From Candidatus Methanomethylicia archaeon (GTDB lineage: Archaea > Thermoproteota > Methanomethylicia > CALHIW01), in contig CALHIW010000104.1 in assembly GCA_938030905.1 (NCBI GenBank), positions 1 through 14,546 of the forward strand: a DNA stretch of 14,546 bases. Direction: 5' to 3'. Of this stretch, positions 6,389 to 13,757 are shown one piece after another. A model generated the notes under the pieces. That model had not been told where the DNA came from and searched no databases. It was given only the letters and a program-made list of their open reading frames with translations. The first letter of the stretch is position 1, and every line of letters begins with the position of its first letter. The translations under genes were made by a program, and so were the position numbers.

Positions 6389-6940
6389 CTATGCTTTCCA
6401 CCATTTAAATACATAATAGTTGATATCTCTTGTTTTTTGATTTATACAAGCTATGATAAACTTCTTCTTTACACTATGACTTAATCGTCCAGCTCTAACT
6501 ATTTCAATTGGATCTATTGTTGTTTCTGGCTGGAATACATGTACTAGAAAAGGAGCATGATCTATTCCTGGTCCATATTTATACACAGCAAATGTTGTTC
6601 CAAATTTTAAGCCTGGTTTAATTATATATCCTTTAAGTCTAAGATCCTCATATACATGATATATATCTCTAAATCTTGTAAACCATTTTTCAGCTTTTTC
6701 AATAAGCTCACTAAAGCTTAATTCTCTTCCATCTTCGTGTATCTTTATGATTTTGTTTTTACATAGGTAAACAGCCTCAATTAATGAGAGCTCTAATGGG
6801 GCTTTAAACTCCAAGTCCTTAACTTTTCTAATACCTAGCGGCTTACCATAGAATCCGCTTCTATATAGTTTATTTGCTGCTTCAATATCCCATACTACAA
6901 CCCTACTTCCTACAAGATCTGCTCTTATCTGCTCCATCAT
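6389..6940 (-). CDS. endA: tRNA-splicing endonuclease EndA
   Basis: 183 residues, the length of the crenarchaeal catalytic subunit. It cuts the two exon-intron junctions at bulge-helix-bulge motifs in pre-tRNA and some pre-rRNA. The N-terminal domain (about 1-85) includes VVWDIEAANKLYRSGFYGKP. The C-terminal nuclease domain has KFGTTFAVYKYGPG then DHAPFLVHV and HSVKKKFIIA. The catalytic triad is visible as Tyr120, His128 and Lys159. Crenarchaeal enzymes usually need a second structural subunit; none is seen in this window. The gene starts 5 bases after the stop of the upstream DUF47 gene, with AAGGTAA as ribosome site, so the two are co-transcribed. A second ATG follows the first directly. 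Confidence 0.92.
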   Translation of the reverse strand: MMEQIRADLVGSRVVVWDIEAANKLYRSGFYGKPLGIRKVKDLEFKAPLELSLIEAVYLCKNKIIKIHEDGRELSFSELIEKAEKWFTRFRDIYHVYEDLRLKGYIIKPGLKFGTTFAVYKYGPGIDHAPFLVHVFQPETTIDPIEIVRAGRLSHSVKKKFIIACINQKTRDINYYVFKWWKA

Positions 6941-6945
6941 ATAAT

Positions 6946-7614
6946 TTACCTTACTCTATGTAAGGCAATGATTCTAAGATCATCTCCCGCCTTCTTCATA
7001 TGGTCAACAGCACTTTCTATAGCATAGACAATATCTCTTAATTGAAGTATTGCTACTATAGGTATACTGCTTTCAGCTATTTTTAAATCAAGCACTCTTC
7101 TAATTTCATCTACTTTCTCCTCCTCTACGTCTATTTTATCACATAGCTCAACCGCTCTCTTAATATTTATAGAATACGCAAAAATAGAATCTCTTAAGGC
7201 ATCATATGTGAATAACACTCCTTCAGCTAGTTTTCTCAAATCACTTGTAACTTCAGCTGGTGGAAATATTTCCCTTTCACTACTTAAACATATTCTATAA
7301 GCTGCACTTATAATATAGTCTGACATTGAGTCAAGATTAATAGCGAGTCTAACCCAGTCCTCTCGGTAAATCATTCCTAACCCCACTTTTGAAATATATT
7401 CATAGAGCTGCTTTTTTAATTCCTTTGCTTCAAGATCGAGTTTTTTAAGTTTACTATATATTATTTTAGTATCCTCCTTTGAATGATTTAAAAACCTATC
7501 TATAGCTGCAATAAGCTCTCTAATTTGCTCACCAATTTTTCTAACATGGTCTTGTATTAAAGATAGTATTTTTTGATTTGCTATAGTCTCTATACTTTCA
7601 GGTGTTAAGCTCAT
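6946..7614 (-). CDS. DUF47 / PhoU-like helical protein
   Basis: 222 residues, all-helical, of the PhoU-divergent (DUF47) family. Members pair with Pit-type phosphate transporters or act in phosphate control. The visible pattern is two repeated helical halves with metal-binding-like acidic residues: the conserved DSMSDYIISAAYRI segment near residues 95-108 (matching the E/D-x-x-x-D pattern) and LRDIVYAIESAVDHMKKAGD near 193-212. No phosphate transporter gene is in the window. Start ATG 7612-7614 has TGAGG (7618-7622) upstream and a TATA-like GCTTAAATAC (7641-7650 on the minus strand). It heads the operon with endA. Confidence 0.78.
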   Translation of the reverse strand: MSLTPESIETIANQKILSLIQDHVRKIGEQIRELIAAIDRFLNHSKEDTKIIYSKLKKLDLEAKELKKQLYEYISKVGLGMIYREDWVRLAINLDSMSDYIISAAYRICLSSEREIFPPAEVTSDLRKLAEGVLFTYDALRDSIFAYSINIKRAVELCDKIDVEEEKVDEIRRVLDLKIAESSIPIVAILQLRDIVYAIESAVDHMKKAGDDLRIIALHRVR

Positions 7615-7640
7615 AAGCCTCAGTTGAAGTATAGTAAACT

Positions 7641-7650
7641 GTATTTAAGC
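7641..7650 (-). promoter_or_regulatory. TATA-type promoter of the DUF47-endA operon
   Basis: GCTTAAATAC read on the minus strand lies about 27 to 36 bases upstream of the ATG at 7614, with TGAGG at 7618-7622 between them. The 165-base gap to 7780 also holds the divergent glyS promoter. Confidence 0.45.
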
Positions 7651-7751
7651 TTTTATGTTTCAGCTATTAGCACATAGCTTAACAGTATTACATTAATAGT
7701 ATTTAGGCTACTACTAGATGAAAAGTAGGTTTAAAACATATAAGGAAAAAG

Positions 7752-7760
7752 TATTAATAT
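7752..7760 (+). promoter_or_regulatory. Likely TATA box of glyS
   Basis: TATTAATAT lies 20 to 28 bases before the GTG at 7780. Together with the lack of an SD sequence this suggests a leaderless transcript. A second AT box (CATATAAGG, near 7738-7746) is an alternative. Confidence 0.4.
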
Positions 7761-7779
7761 CTGAATCTATAAATTCACG

Positions 7780-9501
7780 GTGTCAATAAGTTTATATGAT
7801 CGTATTGTAGACTTAGCAAGAAGGAGAGGATTTTTCTGGCCATCTAGTGAAATATATGGTGGTGTTGGCGGATTCATTGACTTCGGTCCTTTAGGTTTTC
7901 TGCTTAAAAGAAACATTGAAGAGAAATGGCGTAAATGGTTTGTTCTAAGACATCAAGACTTTATTTATGAAATTGAAACACCCATAATCATGCCTGAAAG
8001 AGTTTTTGAAGCATCAGGGCATCTACAACATTTTACTGATAATATTGTTGAATGTTTAAGCTGTGGGAGGAAGTTTAGAGCAGATCATTTGATTGAGGCA
8101 GCTGCTAGATTAAAGAATTTGGAGGGTTATACTCCAAGCCAGCTTGTAGAGATTATTAGAAACAGAAATGTAAAATGTCCTGAATGTGGAGGTGAGCTTA
8201 GTGATGTTAAAACGTTTCTACTACTATTTAAAACGAATATAGGTCCATACAATGAAAGCATTGGATATGCTAGACCTGAAGCAGCTCAAGGTATGTTTAC
8301 AACATTTATGAGGGTATTTAGAGTACAGAGAGAAAAGCTTCCTATAGGTATTGCTCAAGTTGGAAAAGTTCTACGTAATGAAATATCACCTAGACAGGGA
8401 TTAATAAGACTTAGGGAGTTTACAATAATGGAGTTAGAGTTGTTTTTTGATAAAAGCAATCCATCCTGCGACCTTATAAACGAGTACCTAAATGAGAAGT
8501 TGAGATTACTACCGGAGGTTATGGTGGAAAGGGCTATTGAAGAAGAGATTGAGGTAACTGTTGAGGAAGCTTTAAAGAAGGGCTATATTCTAAATCCATG
8601 GAATGCCTACTTTATGGTTTTAGCGAAGAAGTTCATATTAGATCTTGGTGTTAGTGAAAATAAACAGCGATTCATAGCTAAGCTTAAATCTGAAAGAGCA
8701 CATTACTCAGCTCAAACATATGACCAGCAGGTACTTGTAGATAAGTGGGGGTGGATTGAAGTTTCAGGTCATGCATATAGAACAGACTATGATCTTAGAA
8801 GACATATGGTTTTCAGTGGTCAAGAAATGTATGTACATAAGAAGCTTAATCATCAGATGGATGTTGAAGTTGTTGAAACTATACCTAAAATAGATTTAAT
8901 CAAAGAAAGATATCCTAAAGACTTCAATAACGTTATTAAAATATTAAGAGAAATAGATTCTGATTTTCTTAAAAAAGCTTTGGATGAGCTGGGTAAGTAT
9001 AATGTTAAGGGTTTTGAGATTACAAGAGATATCGTCGAGTTTAAGATAAGTAAAACTCTAAAGAATAGCGTAAAACTCATTCCAAATGTAGCTGAGCCCT
9101 CATTTGGGCTTGAGAGACTAGTATATATAGTGATGGAAAATGCCTATAGTGAAATTAATAATAGGATAGTTTTAAAATTACCAAGAGACATAGCTCCAGT
9201 ACAGGTAGTAGTACTTCCTCTAGTAAATAGAGGAGGAATACCAGAAAAGGCCATACATGTATGTAAAATGCTGAGAAGCAATGGATTTATAACTGAGTAT
9301 GATGATAAAGGAAGTATAGGTAGAAGATATGCTAGAGCTGATGAAATCGGAATACCGGTTGCGGTAACAATTGATGAACAAACACTAAAAGATAACACTA
9401 TAACTGTAAGAGATAGAGATACATGGAGGCAAATTAGAGTAAAAATTGATGAATTACCTAACTTTATAAGAGGCTTCATAGAGAACAGCATTAATATTTA
9501 A
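7780..9501 (+). CDS. glyS: Glycyl-tRNA synthetase (class II, archaeal/eukaryal type)
   Basis: 573 residues, typical of the homodimeric archaeal enzyme, which charges tRNA-Gly in the cytosol. The N-terminus has the family signature FFWPSSEIYGGVGGFIDFGP (18-37). A zinc-ribbon insert is formed by Cys92, Cys95, Cys133 and Cys136 (CLSCGRKF and CPECGGEL). Motif 2 is around residues 195-214 (GKVLRNEISPRQGLIRLREF). The glycine-recognition region WIEVSGHAYRTDYDL is at 325-339, motif 3 is EPSFGLERLVYIVME (439-453), and the C-terminal anticodon-binding domain starts near 470 (APVQVVVLPLV). Starts with GTG; no upstream in-frame alternative looks better. Intact, no oddities. Confidence 0.96.
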   Translation: MSISLYDRIVDLARRRGFFWPSSEIYGGVGGFIDFGPLGFLLKRNIEEKWRKWFVLRHQDFIYEIETPIIMPERVFEASGHLQHFTDNIVECLSCGRKFRADHLIEAAARLKNLEGYTPSQLVEIIRNRNVKCPECGGELSDVKTFLLLFKTNIGPYNESIGYARPEAAQGMFTTFMRVFRVQREKLPIGIAQVGKVLRNEISPRQGLIRLREFTIMELELFFDKSNPSCDLINEYLNEKLRLLPEVMVERAIEEEIEVTVEEALKKGYILNPWNAYFMVLAKKFILDLGVSENKQRFIAKLKSERAHYSAQTYDQQVLVDKWGWIEVSGHAYRTDYDLRRHMVFSGQEMYVHKKLNHQMDVEVVETIPKIDLIKERYPKDFNNVIKILREIDSDFLKKALDELGKYNVKGFEITRDIVEFKISKTLKNSVKLIPNVAEPSFGLERLVYIVMENAYSEINNRIVLKLPRDIAPVQVVVLPLVNRGGIPEKAIHVCKMLRSNGFITEYDDKGSIGRRYARADEIGIPVAVTIDEQTLKDNTITVRDRDTWRQIRVKIDELPNFIRGFIENSINI

Positions 9502-9504
9502 ATA
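9491..9504 (+). promoter_or_regulatory. AT box inside the glyS 3' end
   Basis: TTAATATTTAAATA overlaps the glyS stop codon and lies 30 to 43 bases before ATG 9534. It could be a promoter for the small downstream gene, independent of glyS. Confidence 0.35.
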
Positions 9505-9533
9505 CAAACTCCACTAGCTTAGTCGGGTTCTCT

Positions 9534-9809
9534 ATGGCAATTCAAAAATGGATTGAAAAAAGATTAAAAGTCAGGAGTAAAGATAATGTTCCTAAAGGCT
9601 ATGCTAAAATAAACCCTGAAACAATGAAAATTTTAAACATAATAGATGAAGTTGAAGGAGTTGTTGCTGGAAAACAAAAATTCATATATAGGGTTATACC
9701 GTCTGAAAGTGTACCTATAAATGAGGTATGGTGTAATGCTGAGGAGATGAGAGTATTAGGAATGGCTGATGGAACTATAACAACTATTAGAAAACCATTA
9801 AGAAGATAG
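9534..9809 (+). CDS. Small conserved-looking protein of unknown function
   Basis: 91 residues, basic N-terminus (MAIQKWIEKRLKVRSKDNVP), then a compact beta-rich body with KINPETMKILNIIDEVEGVV and, near the end, ADGTITTIRKPL. The ending (residue run 'Leu-Gly-Met-Ala-Asp-Gly-Thr-Ile-Thr-Thr-Ile-Arg') resembles the closing of a small swapped-hairpin or double-psi beta barrel, in which a turn such as 'G-(V/L)-x-(D/E)-G-x-x-V-x-V' is common; this is a look-alike argument only. No signal peptide, membrane span or catalytic motif is seen. It starts 32 bases after glyS in the same direction. Confidence 0.7.
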   Translation: MAIQKWIEKRLKVRSKDNVPKGYAKINPETMKILNIIDEVEGVVAGKQKFIYRVIPSESVPINEVWCNAEEMRVLGMADGTITTIRKPLRR

Positions 9810-9950
9810 CTATGCAAACTTAATATCTCCTAGGTTCAAGAAATCTCAGCCTAACTATTTTAGATAGTATAACAAGCCGTAATTATGAATGTATAACAAC
9901 ATATCAAATTTTACTTCTTAATTTATAAATCCATAATTATTATGCTAAAA

Positions 9951-9960
9951 TTTAAATTTA
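9951..9960 (+). promoter_or_regulatory. TATA box of the surface repeat protein gene
   Basis: GCTAAAA followed by TTTAAATTTA (9951-9960) is 27 to 36 bases before ATG 9987, with no SD in between, again a leaderless arrangement. The rest of the 176-base gap 9810-9986 shows a second AT box (near 9930) but no gene. Confidence 0.5.
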
Positions 9961-9986
9961 AGAATCTCTTCAGCATATAGGTTAAA

Positions 9987-12020
9987 ATGATGATACATAC
10001 AAAGTTTGTATTAGCTGTGCTAGCTATACTTCTTACTACAATACTAGTACCTTTAACTAATGGTTTAGATAATGAAACTCTTATAATTTATACACGTAAA
10101 GGAGATGGTAGAAATCCATTTCTAACAGGAAATATAGTCATAAAAGATTCTGAAGGTATTGTTATTGCAAACCTTAGTAATCCAAATTACTTAGGGAATA
10201 CATCAGATCCATTTACAATAGGTTACATTTTTACAATACCTATAGGAACATATTATATTGAAGTTTATAAGTTTAATATACTTGTAGGTAAATCTACAGT
10301 GGAGCTTATAGGAAGTAGGAATGTAACGTTAACGTGTAATGTTTTAGATTTACCAATAGTGCTAGTTGAAGAGGCAAATCAGGAGGTTACAGTTGGAAAT
10401 GTAACATTAAGGATATATAGTAGTAGAGGTACTCCTATAGAGGACGTATCGGTAGGCTCTAATGGTAAATATATAGTTCATGATTTACCATATGGTGAGT
10501 ATATCTTTAAAGTGCTTAAATTCAATGTAACAATAGCTAAGGAGAAATGTAAAATAATATCATATCATGTAAATTCAACCTCTCAACTTAGTATTAAATG
10601 CAAAGTTGGGGATTTAAGTGTTAAACTCATAGATCAAAAGGGACGTATGGTTAATAAGGGAGTATTAGAGGCTACGATTAACAACTATCTATATGATTCT
10701 GTAATGATTAGTCAAGGAGAAGCCCTATTTAGACAGGTACCAATAGATTACTTATCAGGATTTATAGACATAGATTTACATCTTAAAATCTACGGTATGT
10801 CAGCAAATATTAACACGACAACAATACGTATGAACAATTCTAAAAGCATAGTTGTTCAATCTATACTTTATGATTTAAATATTAAACTTAGCGATTTAGC
10901 TAATAGGACAGTAAATAATGCTACCCTAACTTTAATGAGAAATAACTTGGAGATTAAAAGCTTTAACGTAGATAAAGGAAAACTCACAATAACCCAAATT
11001 CCAGAAGGTAAATATGTACTAGTTGCTAAAAGACTAAATATCTCAGTAGCTGAAGAAGAAGTCACAATACATACAGATTTAAGTCTAGTGATAAACTGTA
11101 AAGTTGCTGATGTTATACTATCTGTTTTTGATAAGTATGGTAAACCTATAACTCAGGTTGAAATCGATTTACTACATAATGGAATGCTTCTAGCATCTAA
11201 CATATCTGTAAATGAGACGGTAGGGCAGCTCCCACTATCAAAATATACTGCTAACTTGCGGCGTGAAGGAGTTCCGGTAGGTAATTACTTACTAGATCTA
11301 ACTACTTATACTGACTCATCTATAATTTACGAGATTAGAAACATACCTTTACCCTCTTTAACTATTAAATGTATTGATTTAAATGGTGAACCAATACTTA
11401 ATTTTAAGATTTTAATCTATGATTTAATAATTGGTAATCCAGTATGGACTGCGACTAGTAATGGCTGTATATTACTTAGTGATTTATGGCCTGGTAAATA
11501 TGTTGTTATAGCTGAGTTTGAGGTAGCTATGGATTCGGAAGTTTTCAATGTTAAGTCAAGTAGAAATATAGTTAATATATCCGGAACATCTTTATCTACA
11601 AACTATACTTTAATATGTCCATTAAATATTAATGGAGTAGTAAGAGTTGTAGATGTTTATGGTAATCCAATATCACATATCCCAGTTAATATTACTGTCA
11701 TAATCAATTCTAAAAGTTATACATGGATTAGGAATACTGATGAGGATGGTATAGCTCGATTTGATGGTTTATTTGGCTCTAAATATTTGGTTCAAGCATA
11801 TGTTGGAGGAGTACTGCGTTCAATGCAGGTTATAGAGTCCTTCAATAACTTTAACGTAGAGTTAAAAATATACTCCGTACAATCAACACCCTTCGGCATT
11901 CTTGAAGTATGGTTTATACAGCTGGTAGCGTATATTATACTAATTGCAGTTTTATCATTAATGCTTTACTATGTATTTAAGCAGTTTAAGGAAACGAAGA
12001 AGGGAGGTCTTCCTAGATAG
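9987..12020 (+). CDS. Secreted, C-terminally anchored beta-repeat surface protein
   Basis: 677 residues. A signal peptide (about 1-26: basic start, then FVLAVLAILLTTILV) and one C-terminal membrane helix (about 640-663) with a basic cytoplasmic tail (KQFKETKKGG) place the body outside the cell. The body holds about seven degenerate repeats of 70-90 residues. Each ends in a 'G-x-Y' strand (GTYYIEV 87, GEYIFKV 170, GKYVLVA 341, SKYTANL 418, GKYVVIA 503, SKYLVQA 598, and a weaker one near 258), followed by a 'C-K-V-x-D-L-x-V-x-L-x-D' strand starting the next. This is the pattern of carboxypeptidase-regulatory or Cna-B-like beta-sandwich modules. Many N-x-S/T sequons (for example NVT, NTS, NST, NIS) fit archaeal N-glycosylation. 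Partner and function are unknown; a surface stalk or adhesin is likely. Confidence 0.8.
   Translation: MMIHTKFVLAVLAILLTTILVPLTNGLDNETLIIYTRKGDGRNPFLTGNIVIKDSEGIVIANLSNPNYLGNTSDPFTIGYIFTIPIGTYYIEVYKFNILVGKSTVELIGSRNVTLTCNVLDLPIVLVEEANQEVTVGNVTLRIYSSRGTPIEDVSVGSNGKYIVHDLPYGEYIFKVLKFNVTIAKEKCKIISYHVNSTSQLSIKCKVGDLSVKLIDQKGRMVNKGVLEATINNYLYDSVMISQGEALFRQVPIDYLSGFIDIDLHLKIYGMSANINTTTIRMNNSKSIVVQSILYDLNIKLSDLANRTVNNATLTLMRNNLEIKSFNVDKGKLTITQIPEGKYVLVAKRLNISVAEEEVTIHTDLSLVINCKVADVILSVFDKYGKPITQVEIDLLHNGMLLASNISVNETVGQLPLSKYTANLRREGVPVGNYLLDLTTYTDSSIIYEIRNIPLPSLTIKCIDLNGEPILNFKILIYDLIIGNPVWTATSNGCILLSDLWPGKYVVIAEFEVAMDSEVFNVKSSRNIVNISGTSLSTNYTLICPLNINGVVRVVDVYGNPISHIPVNITVIINSKSYTWIRNTDEDGIARFDGLFGSKYLVQAYVGGVLRSMQVIESFNNFNVELKIYSVQSTPFGILEVWFIQLVAYIILIAVLSLMLYYVFKQFKETKKGGLPR
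12013..12020. other. Tail-to-tail overlap of two coding regions
   Basis: The last codons of the surface protein (stop TAG 12018-12020) and of the minus-strand threonine-synthase-like gene (stop at 12013-12015) share 8 bases. Transcripts from both must end within the other gene, so antisense overlap of the 3' ends is expected. Confidence 0.85.
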
Positions 12021-13428
12021 CTATTAATGATTTTATTTCTTCAATAGCTTTAAGTAGGCTCTCTCCCTTATTAGTTAATGAGTATACTTTTCTCCTTCCA
12101 ACTATTTGGGATTTAATTAAACCTAGCTTTTCCAATTCGTTTAGATGCTGATATACTGCCTGTATTTTCATGATTCTTCCAATCTTTTTCCATATCTCAT
12201 AGCCATGCATACTCCCCATATTTAAAACAGTTAGTATTTTAACCTTTGTTGATGCATGTATATTAATCTTCCTCCATCCCCTCTCATAAGCCTCAATAAG
12301 ATCTATGGTTTTAAGCCCACTTCCACTTATGAAGCATAGTATTGACTCATCCTTCTCAAATATCCCCTGACTTGAAAGCTTTTCAAGAGCTGCTATTGTG
12401 GATGCTGCAGCAGGCTCTACAAATAATCCCTCAAGCTTTGATAAGTTTCTCTGACTTCTTAAAATATCCTCATCTGAAACTGATACAGCTATTCCTTTAC
12501 TATCTTTTAAGGCTTCTAGTGCTCTATTACCATAGAGTGGATTTGCAATACATATTCCTGAAGCTATTGTCTGCGGATTTCTAACCTTAACTATTTCTGA
12601 AGATTTTAAAAATGCTGTAACTATTGGAGCACATCCTTCTGCCTGTACAGCTATAAGTCTAGGTTTTTTCTCAATAAGTCCCATTTTATAGACCTCATTA
12701 AACCCCTTCCAAATCGAATAAATTATTGACCCACTACCTGTCGGACATATAATCCAGTCAGGTACTTCTATTTGTTCAATTAATTCATATGTAATCGTTT
12801 TCTGTGCTTCAATAGATATTGGATTAAGCTCAGGGGTTCCCTGATACCAGCTACCTTTCTCTGCCTTCATAGCCCTCAATATCGCCTCATCAATTGTTTC
12901 ACCAACCTGCTCTATGGTTCCACCATACATTATTATCTGTGCTAGCTTTCCAATATCAACATACATTGGAGCATATACATAGCATGTAAGTCCAGCCTTA
13001 GCTACATAAGCAGCTAAAGATGCACCCATATTACCGTTTGATGCGCAAATTACAGCTCCATAACCCCAGTCAACAGCTCTAGACGATATTATTGAGGCAG
13101 CTCTATCTCTAAACGAACCTGTAGGATTTCTTGAGTCATCCTTTACATAAATCTCTCTAGCTTTAATTCTTAAACTATTTTTCAGCCTCTTAATAGGATA
13201 TGTTGGAGTAAGCCCCTCATCCAAGCTAACTATACTATTGATTTTAGGTAGTAGTTTTCTATACCTCCATATTGACTCCGTATTATTTAGAACGCTGTAG
13301 AAATCAACATTCTCCAAATTATATCTATATTCAAGCTGTACATTACACCTAGTACATCTATATATACCTGGTTCCTCTCTATACTCCAATCTGCACTGTG
13401 GGCAAATCAATGTGTAAGCAATATCCAA
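12013..13428 (-). CDS. Threonine-synthase-like PLP-fold protein fused to PadR-like winged helix; PLP lysine replaced by Arg
   Basis: 471 residues in three parts. (1) A zinc ribbon, residues 9-28: CPQCRLEY ... CTRC. (2) A fold-type II PLP-enzyme core, about 45-385, most like threonine synthase: EGLTPT at 71-76, ASNGNMGASLAAY at 129-141, Gly/Ser phosphate loop PTGSGS at 229-234, and SGSGLKTID at 368-376. (3) A winged helix, about 388-471, with PadR hallmarks MHGYEIWKKI (407-416), VYQHLNELEKLGLI (425-438) and GRRKVYSLTNKG (444-455). The family motif NPTGSFKDR, whose Lys holds PLP, reads NPTGSFRDR here (Arg107, codon AGA). It therefore probably cannot make threonine by the normal route and may be an effector-sensing regulator. 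Start is TTG 13428, with a stop just upstream in frame. Confidence 0.88.
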   Translation of the reverse strand: MDIAYTLICPQCRLEYREEPGIYRCTRCNVQLEYRYNLENVDFYSVLNNTESIWRYRKLLPKINSIVSLDEGLTPTYPIKRLKNSLRIKAREIYVKDDSRNPTGSFRDRAASIISSRAVDWGYGAVICASNGNMGASLAAYVAKAGLTCYVYAPMYVDIGKLAQIIMYGGTIEQVGETIDEAILRAMKAEKGSWYQGTPELNPISIEAQKTITYELIEQIEVPDWIICPTGSGSIIYSIWKGFNEVYKMGLIEKKPRLIAVQAEGCAPIVTAFLKSSEIVKVRNPQTIASGICIANPLYGNRALEALKDSKGIAVSVSDEDILRSQRNLSKLEGLFVEPAAASTIAALEKLSSQGIFEKDESILCFISGSGLKTIDLIEAYERGWRKINIHASTKVKILTVLNMGSMHGYEIWKKIGRIMKIQAVYQHLNELEKLGLIKSQIVGRRKVYSLTNKGESLLKAIEEIKSLIAI

Positions 13429-13445
13429 ATCAACACCCTAACTAT

Positions 13446-13470
13446 TAAATTTAGGTGATTAGTAAATTTA
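13446..13470 (-). promoter_or_regulatory. Two TAAATTTA palindromes in the promoter of the PLP-fold/PadR gene
   Basis: TAAATTTA occurs at 13446-13453 and again at 13463-13470, 17 bases apart. The far copy is well placed as a TATA box for a start of transcription near 13440, followed by TAGGGTG and TTG 13428. The near copy could be an alternative box or an operator half-site. Autoregulation by the PadR-like domain is possible but speculative. Confidence 0.35.
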
Positions 13471-13530
13471 AGTATTTCCATAAACCTGATTAGAGTTAGT
13501 AGAGCTATCAGAATAGTTTTCTCTTGAACC

Positions 13531-13547
13531 TAAGTCTTAATGACTTA
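13531..13547. repeat. Short inverted repeat
   Basis: TAAGTC-TTAAT-GACTTA is a 6-base inverted repeat with a 5-base centre, in the otherwise featureless stretch 13471-13573. Too short to assign a role. Confidence 0.25.
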
Positions 13548-13573
13548 AGAGCAATTTAGATAGATTCTAGGGG

Positions 13574-13757
13574 TTAAATAAATTTTGAATATGCTAGAGT
13601 TGGCTTGTGAGCTTTAGGCTTATAGGAGGATTCTTCATCCACCATTATTGTTATGGTGTCTATGTATGTTCCTACTCATCTAGGATGGCTTTAGATATTC
13701 TAGCTTTATTGTTATGAGTAATGCATTTATATCATCATAGTTTATCTTAGAACTCAT
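13574..13757 (-). pseudogene. Small decayed ORF next to the transposase remnant
   Basis: On the minus strand an ATG (13755-13757), overlapping the putative transposase stop as ATGA, opens MSSKINYDDINALLITI. The sense continues in a second frame as NKARISKAILDE and then in a third as VGTYIDTITIMVDEESSYKP and on to a TAA (13574-13576). Joined, this gives a protein of about 60 residues; as it stands two frame changes break it. Family not recognised. Its size, and its start overlapping the transposase stop, could suit an accessory ORF or an antitoxin-like protein, but nothing proves either. Confidence 0.35.

Noticed and set aside
9144..9491. Minus-strand 115-codon ORF in the 3' part of glyS
   Set aside because: Fully inside the anticodon-binding domain of a well-supported gene; leucine/serine-rich antisense artefact that only mimics a membrane protein.
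9825..9890. GGTTCAAG stretch that might be a tRNA T-arm
   Set aside because: No acceptor, D or anticodon stems can be formed around it; other GGTTCAA/GGTTCG occurrences (near 2167 and 4732) also lack cloverleaf structure.
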